64,000 nt of DNA. Source: Hygrocybe punicea (Eukaryota; Basidiomycota; Agaricomycetes; Agaricales; Hygrophoraceae). The translations under genes were made by a program, and so were the position numbers. Each line of letters opens with the position of its first letter. The first letter of the stretch is position 1. Location: assembly GCA_963556145.1 (NCBI GenBank), contig OY744465.1, positions 62,001 through 126,000 on the forward strand, given 5' to 3'. Under the pieces are notes generated by a model that searched no databases, was not told where the DNA came from, and saw only the letters and a program-made list of their open reading frames with translations. Of the stretch, positions 57,721-64,000 are shown in pieces.

Positions 57721-59751
57721 CCGTCATCAGCGCGGGTACGGGTAACGTGGGTACGGGTCCGGTGTCAGGAATTCTGACCCACGGTATACCCGTGCTGTGC
57801 CTTAGAAGGCTGCAAGTACCGCCAAGAATGCGCAAGAGGTTCGCGAAAAGATTGTTGGGAGCATCTTGAGGGATGGCTCTTTGATGGCCATCTTTGAAAG
57901 GAAGGATCGAGAGAAGCTGACCTTTTCGCACTGTCAGCGCACCAAAGTGGAGACAAGGTTTGTCATGTCCACGCACCTGCAGAGTTCTCCCCGATATTCC
58001 TGATAGAGTGGAGATAGTCCAATGGGTCGCTGAAAGTAACCACCCATTCAGCATTGTCGATGATCGTGGTTTCCAGTCCTTGATGAAAACTGGTCACCTG
58101 GGCTACTATCTGCCCTCACCCAGCACTGTTTCTCGAGATGTTCGACAGGTTTTTGCTCGGACATGTACTTGGATTGCAAAGATGCTACAGGTAGAATTAA
58201 ATCATTGATTAGTTGGTGGAGAAAATGCTCACAGCCACAAGGAATATGAAGGAAAACTCAACTTCTCGACCGATGCATGGACTTCCCCAAATCACAAGGC
58301 TTACGTAGCTGTGACAGTTCACCTTGAACAGAATGGAGTGCCACTCACGTTTTTGTTGGATTTTGTTGAGGTTGCGAAGGTGCGTGATGGTTACTGTTGC
58401 CAACATTCTTCGAATGCTCAATCGCACACAGTCACACACTGGTGCCAACCTTGCCGCTGCGTTCATGGAAATCCTTGATGATTTTGGGATCAAACACAAG
58501 GTGAGTATGAATGTCTACACAAAAATGGAGAATTCACAGGCCTTTGATTGATATCAAGCTCCTGTGTATAAGTTGCGACAACGCTTCAGCCAATGATTGG
58601 ATGATTGAAGAACTCGAGTATATGGTGGAGAACTACACAGGCAAAGCGGGTCATGTACGCTGCTTCTTGCACATTGTGAGCATAGTTGCAAGGACAATCA
58701 TCAAACAATTCGATGCACCGATGAAGAAAGGCGATGATCCAGTTGATGCACTCAATGACGAACTCTCCAAACTTGCTGAAGGGATCAAGGAGGAAGAACT
58801 GCAAACAATGGTTCGCTGGGGGAGAGTTGGAGGGATGAATTTTTGGAATGGGGTTTGCTGATAGCTCGCTTCATTTCAGATGAAGAGAAGACTGCAAGGA
58901 CATATGTAATGGAAGCAGAAGATGATGAGGCATCTGGCTGTGATTTCCGATGATGGCGTTTCTGATTGGCAAGAGATGAAGTGGGTGTAGTAGAGGCATC
59001 ACTGGGTGGATCAGTGGATTCAGAGTCATGGGGATCATGACTGGGAGAAAAATGACGGTCAATATCAGAGGTGATGATACTAGGTTGCCTGCGAGGCTTT
59101 TTTTTAGAGCGATCCATGTGTAGGACAGAGGTAAAATTTCTACGAAGTCCGAATTTCCTAAACAGTTAAAATTCCGCGTGTAGTGTCAAGTATTTGGAAA
59201 ACGGCTGTAATTCCTCGTATTTTCTTAGGAAAGTAGGGCAGGCTCTATCCCAGCTGGCATGGCCGACCTGCTGGCATGACATGCAAGATTTTTGGGCCTC
59301 CTGCATGCAATCAGCTGTGCAGTGATCATTGGCACACGTACCACAGATATCCTTTTCTGCCTTACAGCTGGCTATGTGATGATCCCACCCTTGACATTTC
59401 ATACATTGCATAGGTTCCCTTTTGCATTTAGCAACATTGATTCATTTGTGACAGATTTCCCTTTAGTATAGCCGAGTTTACAGCCTCTGGGGTCGCAAAG
59501 GAGAGTATGATGTGGCCACAGATTTTATTTGGGGAGTGCCTTCCTGGCAGCTTAACCCACTGTGCCTTGACTATGGTGTTCTCCAGGAGCCCATTTACAT
59601 CCTCTATTTCTCAGAGGTCTCTTGGTTCATCCATACAAAAAGATAGTGGTACAAAGTGGGCTATTGTTGCACAGGTTCTCTGTTTAATTGTCACGTTTTT
59701 GCAGATCAGAGCAAGGAAAATTTTGCCATCCATCCTGTCCAAGATCCAACT

Positions 59752-60936
59752 TAGTGTTGCCGAAGTTCAGTTCAGTCCGGTTCCAACCCTTTTTGGCAGA
59801 ACCACGAACTGAACTTCGGGTCTGGTTTTGCGCATGGCCAAACCTGGATCCAGACGGTGTTGAACCGTCTTGCTGGTTTCGGTCTGGGTTCAGATGCGGT
59901 CTGAAACCCAGACTGAGGTGGGCTCCCATGAGCTCCATTCTCCTCATGAATGGCAGGCACATATCAATAGATACAGTGCTGCATATCACGAGGTAGATGG
60001 GTGCGGGGGAGCCCTCTGGTGTCCCCAAGGGATGTGGAGGGATGGGGGGTCTTGTCCCGTGGTCCCTGCCTGGCATTGCCGGCATTGCTGCTGCTGGCGC
60101 TGGCGCTGCCACTGCTGCTGCTGCCATTGCTGCCAGCACTGCTGCTTCTGTTGCTGCTGCTGCTGCTGCTGCCAGCACTGCTGCTGCTGTTGCTGTTGCC
60201 GTTGCCACCGCTGGTGGTGATGTTGGTGGTGGTGGTGGTGGTGGTGGTGGTGATGTTGCGGCTGTCCCATGGGTGGTGTTGCTGCCACGGCTGCTGCTGC
60301 TGGCATTGCTGCGTTGCCGCTGTTTCCAGTGCTGCTGCTGCTGCTGGCCATTGCCGTCGTCATTGTTGCCATTGCCATTGCCATCGTTGTTGTTGACGTT
60401 GATGTTGACGTTGCCATTGCTGTTGCCACCGCTGGTGGTGGTGTTGTGGCTGTCCCACGTCTGTTGGCATTGCATTGGCATTTGGATCCATTTAGTGCTG
60501 CGGTTACAGTTGGCAGAATGCGTGGTGGTGTGCTCGCGATGTGGTCATGGTCGAGTTTCCTGTAACAGATAATATTAGTAAAGTTAAGATAAATGATGAG
60601 ACTTACCTGTGTCCATGAATGCAACATTGTGTCGTGTTCATTGGCCTTGCGTTGTTGTTGGTGAAGAAACCTTCGTGTAATGGTCACATGATACCGTTTA
60701 ACACGAAAAAGTAAGTAAAGAAATATGAAAAACAAATGAAATAAATACTTTAAAAATATCCGCGTTCACAGTTTGGATGCAGTTTGGAGCCATTCAGGAA
60801 ATCTGGCTGGCCTCGAAACCCTGAACCGAACCTGTGGTCCGGTTCAGCATTTGGCTGAACTTAGACTGAACCCCGGGTTTGGTTCGGGGTTTGAACTGGG
60901 TTCAGCTAGGTTCAGAACTGAACTACAGCAACACTA
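59752..60936 (-). mobile_element. Non-autonomous hAT element E (same family as A)
   Basis: Ends begin TAGTGTTGCCGAAGTTCAG and TAGTGTTGCTGTAGTTCAG, flanked by ATCCAACT (59744-59751) and ATCTAACT (60937-60944), an 8-bp duplication with one change. It matches element A in reverse over its whole length (1185 bp against about 1174 without the LTR): same intron-like unit (minus strand about 60558-60605), same CAG/GCT-rich centre (60070-60470) and same palindrome. It interrupts the LINE ORF1. Confidence 0.9.
59941..59994. repeat. Compound palindrome (element E)
   Basis: Arms TCCTCATGAA and TCACGAGGT with core TATCAATAGATA. It is decayed relative to the copy in element A but keeps exact symmetry of spacing about 59967.5. 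Confidence 0.75.
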
Positions 60937-61949
60937 ATCTAACTTGCCGTCTTGTCTGAGTTGGCTTCCAGAAGAACTCCTCTGCTCCTCCTTTTAGTTG
61001 CACCCTTAATCTTTGAATTCTGGTGTAGCTTTAATCTTTCTCAAAGTGTCGTTAGCCTTATCCACAATTTCAGTAAGACTCATCTTGTTCAGCTCCCCTT
61101 CTCCCTCTGCATGACCAGCCACATCGAGAAGTATCTGCCTTGCTTATATGGCTTCTCTGGCTTGGGCCCAAGGGTCAAGGTGAGAGGCCATGTTCGTGTG
61201 CAGCGGCAGTTGGTGTTTGTTTAGGGCTTCTTTGTATGAACTAGCTGTGGAATCTAGTTTGTGTGAAGTGTCCGAGATTTTACCTGCAGCTGCAGCTATG
61301 TCAAGCCTCATATCCACAGCCACTTTGCCTATATCCTCAGTGGCCTTACGAATCATGTCTTGTATGTTTAGTTCCACTGATTTAGTTATGCGCTTCGAGA
61401 GTTCTTCAAGTGTAGGTTCGAGTGCGACTTCCAGATAGGCTCCAAGGTTGTCTATTTGATGCGTGAGTTTTTCTGAGTGGGTCCAGAGCCCTCACTCTAG
61501 CTCTATGTCTCTGTGCATGCCCATCAATTAGCAAAGATAAAGCGTGGATGACGTTGGCCATCGTTTTGAGCTCAATGGGTTTGATCTCTTCTGCCGACTG
61601 CCTAAGTAGCTCCAACAAGGTAGTTAGCGAGAGATCAGATTCTGAATCTATTACATGCTTGTCTGCTAGGTAGGTTTTGGCTTGTTTGGCATTGGCCAGT
61701 TCTGGCTCCCGTTGACTGCCCTGCCTTTGGTGTTTGGAGTTTTCTTGATGTTTTATCTTCCTTGGGCATTGTCTGTGGGCAGCATAGTTTGATGGAGAGC
61801 ACTCATGGCTCTCATTCTTATTCTTCTGGTAGCTCTATTCTTGTTCTTCTCCATGTCCTCAAAGTTAGTTGAGAGTGGAATTATGGTGGGATTTAGGCCT
61901 AAAGCCATCTAAGAGGAGACTCTTAATTTGGGGTCCCAGATGGGGTGTC

Positions 61950-62390
61950 ACCATGTATAAGATCAAGAAACATCCCCCACTGGTGATTCATCGTCATCAT
62001 CACCGCTATTTGCAGCTTTGACACATTTGTAAACATTGGCACCCAATGAGGGATCACTTTGACCCTCAAAGATCGATTTTTCAATGGCAGAAGATTCCAG
62101 ACATTGCCATAGTTGAAACATGGCGGTTCATCATTCATTACCAACAATCTCTAGTTGCCAATGGTCTGGTATTGAACAAGTTTGGTATCGCCTGACACGA
62201 GGCCAAGAGCAGGTTGTGACGGTGCATATACTCTTCATGTAGTGATGTTGTGAACAAAACTGTCTGTGTTTTGATGGGAGTGGCTCTTTGCAGTCTTGAA
62301 CATCACAACAAGGATGGCCCATATCAATTCTATCCATGACAGTCAAATGCAATGGCTCTACCGAACATGGGTCTATTACCGGAAACAAAA
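61950..62390 (-). pseudogene. KDZ-associated cysteine cluster (CxC6-like) fragment
   Basis: KDZ transposases of basidiomycetes often carry cysteine-cluster domains. Here the minus strand reads MDRIDMGHPCCDVQDCKEPL, FCSQHHYMKSICTVTTCSW, YQTCSIPDHWQLE: a C-x-C-x-H ladder I recognise as a CxC6-like pattern. In another frame it continues SAIEKSIFEGQSDPSLG and DDDDESPVGDVSDLIHG. The catalytic KDZ domain is absent and the frame changes once, so this is a remnant next to the LINE's 5' end. Confidence 0.7.
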
Positions 62391-64000
62391 ACTATCGGAC
62401 ATGGACTCACTGACAGCACCAGCTTCATTATGACGTTCCCGTTGCACTTTTATTATTTGTGCGTTTGTGTGGTTTGAGTTGCGCTGAAGATGCAGGTTTG
62501 GGGTGGCTTTGGAACAATAAAGATGATCCTAACCTTGGGGTGTCAGCATAGAAGTGACTGTGGATAATCAGTGTTGGGGATGGTAGTAAAGGAAATGGAA
62601 ATGGAAGTAAAACATAATGCCGCAATGTAAAACTGGACAAATAATGATGAATCCGGTGTTGAACGGAGTGAAAGCGGATAAATAACGATGAACCCAACAA
62701 TGCCGACAACGTTGGGTATGGCGGGTTGGGTCGGGTCAAGTCGGAAACAATGAATGAATATACGGGAACAACAATAAAGACGACAAAGTGAACTATAAAA
62801 AGCTAATGGTCTATGTGGATGAGCATTTGAAGGGATTAAAATATAATTCTGACTATAGGGAAATGGGGACTAAGGGTATCTCTTTTTGTATTGTCGTCGG
62901 GGACAATTTTTATAGTACATGAGTGAGTAGTCTATTTTTGGACATGTCTATTTTGGCTGATGGAAACTACAAAGAAAAGCTGGAATGGGGATGTGGAAAG
63001 GGGGGTTGCAATGCGACGAAGACAGGAAAATGGAGGGGCAAAGGAATATCATGAAAAAGATGTAAAATGTCCTACATATCTCTGAAAGGACAAGGGGATG
63101 GGTATATAAGGTAAGTCCGAAGTCGGGAATCGAGTCTGATGAGATCTGTCTCCTATGATTGGAAGTCTGGGGCTTATGAGACTACTGGATTTGGTCCGAA
63201 AGCGGCCATGACAAAGCGGCATACGTCGGGTCACATTGGTCACATTGGGTCACGTCACATCAGGTTACGTCAGGTTGGAATGGGAGTCATTTGGAAGCGT
63301 CGGGTTCATTCAGATTCGTGATATATCGATGACACAGACTCAGAGGGACGTTGAGTCTCTACAGCGCGTGCACGGTTTATTTAAGGTACACTTAGGCTTA
63401 GTTAGGCTAGATCTAGAGTTGAGAACTGAGCTCGACTTGTTGCTCCTACCACAACTGGGCCATCAGTAACCAATCTACCTGCAACTTTCCCCTGCCTGCC
63501 CCCTCAACCTCATCCCCAAGCATGGTCAGCTAATATCCAAGCTGCACATCAAGTACTTGCCAACCTTTATTGAAGCGCCTTTGCCATTTCTGACAATGAT
63601 GATGTGGACCCTCTTCAAGTCGCCTTCCATATTGACATGATAACATCGGATGCCATACCTGTGCTGAATGCAATGGAGATGGAAGGAGAGTCTGCAGGAG
63701 CCCCTGATGAATGTTGATTGCCAGAAGAATGGCTGCATAGTGGCACAGAACTTCTAGGTTACTTAGTTGTTTCCTTGTGAAGATTTGGGGAGCAGGTGCA
63801 GGGACGGTATGTAAAGTTTCAAGATGTGTCTCTTGTAATTCATTCTTTGCAACCTGCAGAAAAGATGCCAAGATCACAATACCTGCACCTGTCACCATCG
63901 TTCACACAGGGAAGGCTGGGCGCCCTTGAAAAGTAATCGATCTGGATTTTTTGCGTGAAGCATGCTCAGACAAACACCAAATCAAACTCATACAGCTTTC
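62391..64000. other. Unassigned; possible LTR-like or intergenic sequence
   Basis: No domain is recognisable in any frame; the minus-strand frames at 63526-63898 are the longest. TATA-like sites occur near 63105 (GGTATATAAGG) and 63370 (TTTATTTAAGG). The interval's low coding density and non-repetitive look resemble a decayed LTR, but I could not define ends or a target duplication. Confidence 0.3.

Larger units (their letters stand above)
54955..57804 (+). mobile_element. Non-autonomous hAT-like element I, containing a TRIM
   Basis: Ends begin TAGGGCACAGCACGGGTA and TAAGGCACAGCACGGGTA on opposite strands, flanked by a perfect 8-bp duplication GAAGGCTG (54947-54954 and 57805-57812). From the left: GGGTTTACCC-type subterminal repeats, two intron-like units (near 55106-55162 and 55275-55329), a GACAACG-type repeat (55440-55760) that includes three 33-bp tandem copies near 55460-55550, two compound palindromes, a 1.68-kb retro-element, then right subterminal repeats. 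Confidence 0.9.
54420..58862 (+). pseudogene. Second hAT transposase, split by element I and truncated
   Basis: Start MLPKRKSSASTAGISSTKH at 54420, a low-complexity N-terminus, then a BED-type finger (HVFHCLAKGCNGAVCHFVDH then SNLIRHAKKC). At 54955 a 2.85-kb element interrupts the frame. It resumes at 57805 (AAST, NAQEVREKIVGSIL) and continues in short exons: RVEIVQWVAESNHPFSIVDD, STVSRDVRQVFARTCTWIAK, LNFSTDAWTSPNHKAYVAVT, LLCISCDNASANDWMIEELE, HVRCFLHIVSIVARTIIKQF. It ends near 58.86 kb, before the C-terminal dimerisation domain, where LINE sequence resumes. The right terminal repeat is missing. Confidence 0.87.
58870..61800 (-). pseudogene. Tad-like LINE ORF1, interrupted by element E
   Basis: Read on the minus strand from near 61.8 kb: a helical coiled-coil part (LLELLRQSAEEIKPIELKTM, RITKSVELNIQDMIRKATED, KVAVDMRLDIAAAAGKISD), LNKMSLTEIVDKANDTL, then element E (59752-60936). 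It resumes with DRMDGKIFLALICKNVTIKQ, a PGRHSPNKICGHIILSF stretch and three CCHC-like knuckles (CMKCQGWDHHIASC, CGTCANDHCTADC, CMSCQQVGHASWDRAC), and ends in a Ser/Lys-rich tail (58870-59117). This is the RNA-binding ORF1 of Tad-type LINEs. Several stops and frame changes are present. It and ORF2 (49100-52740) lie in one orientation on either side of the second hAT, so I treat them as one element. Confidence 0.8.

Noticed and set aside
1..64000. tRNA, rRNA or centromeric satellite
   Set aside because: I saw no cloverleaf with A and B boxes, no rRNA sequence, and no homogeneous satellite array on reading both strands; short tRNA genes could still be missed without a scan.

Overview
This is a transposon-dense stretch of a basidiomycete fungus, most likely an Agaricomycete. 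Coding stretches are split by 50-60 bp GT-AG introns. The recognisable proteins are typical of mushroom-forming fungi: a Plavaka transposase, a KDZ-type cysteine cluster, basidiomycete hAT and Harbinger transposases, and a Tad-like LINE. I see no clearly intact housekeeping gene. Family assignments rest on motif recognition by eye; no search was run.

Layout. 1-3.3 kb: a minisatellite and an intron-rich gene of unknown function. 3.4-6.0 kb: a non-autonomous hAT element (8-bp target duplication ATATATTG) with a CAG-rich centre, split by a 1.4-kb solo LTR. 6.0-13.7 kb: tandem repeats, three more hAT-like elements and two small unrecognised genes. 14.1-17.2 kb: a decayed gene with degenerate internal repeats. 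17.9-23.3 kb: a hAT-like element followed by a same-strand array of broken host genes: an ISWI remodeller ATPase, a shard resembling a transcription-factor linker, and the Paf1-complex subunit CDC73. 24.1-28.6 kb: a Plavaka transposase carrying a 93-bp MITE. 29.1-30.1 kb: a cysteine-rich gene. 30.4-33.7 kb: an inverted second copy of the solo LTR, fused to the remains of a Harbinger transposon. 34.6-47.3 kb: an LTR-like unit split by a 1.64-kb TIR element carrying an MCD4 gene fragment and by a 9.26-kb hAT with perfect target duplications. 47.7-48.6 kb: another hAT-like element. 48.9-61.8 kb: a Tad-like LINE broken by a solo LTR, a second hAT gene (itself broken by further elements) and a copy of the first hAT element. 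61.95-62.4 kb: a KDZ cysteine cluster. The last 1.6 kb is unassigned.

Two patterns link these regions. First, most non-autonomous hAT elements share one layout despite different termini: terminal repeat, GC-rich subterminal repeats, a fungal-type intron, a CAN-repeat pseudo-coding stretch, then a compound palindrome of about 54 bp. The palindrome has outer arms like ACCTCGCGAA and TTCGCGAGGT and a central TCAATTGA. I find 12 full copies in eight elements. Second, several elements carry or abut broken host genes (BCS1, MCD4, ISWI, CDC73). The in-frame stops I traced are mostly explained by C-to-T or G-to-A changes, several at CGA codons, which would fit methylation-driven decay.
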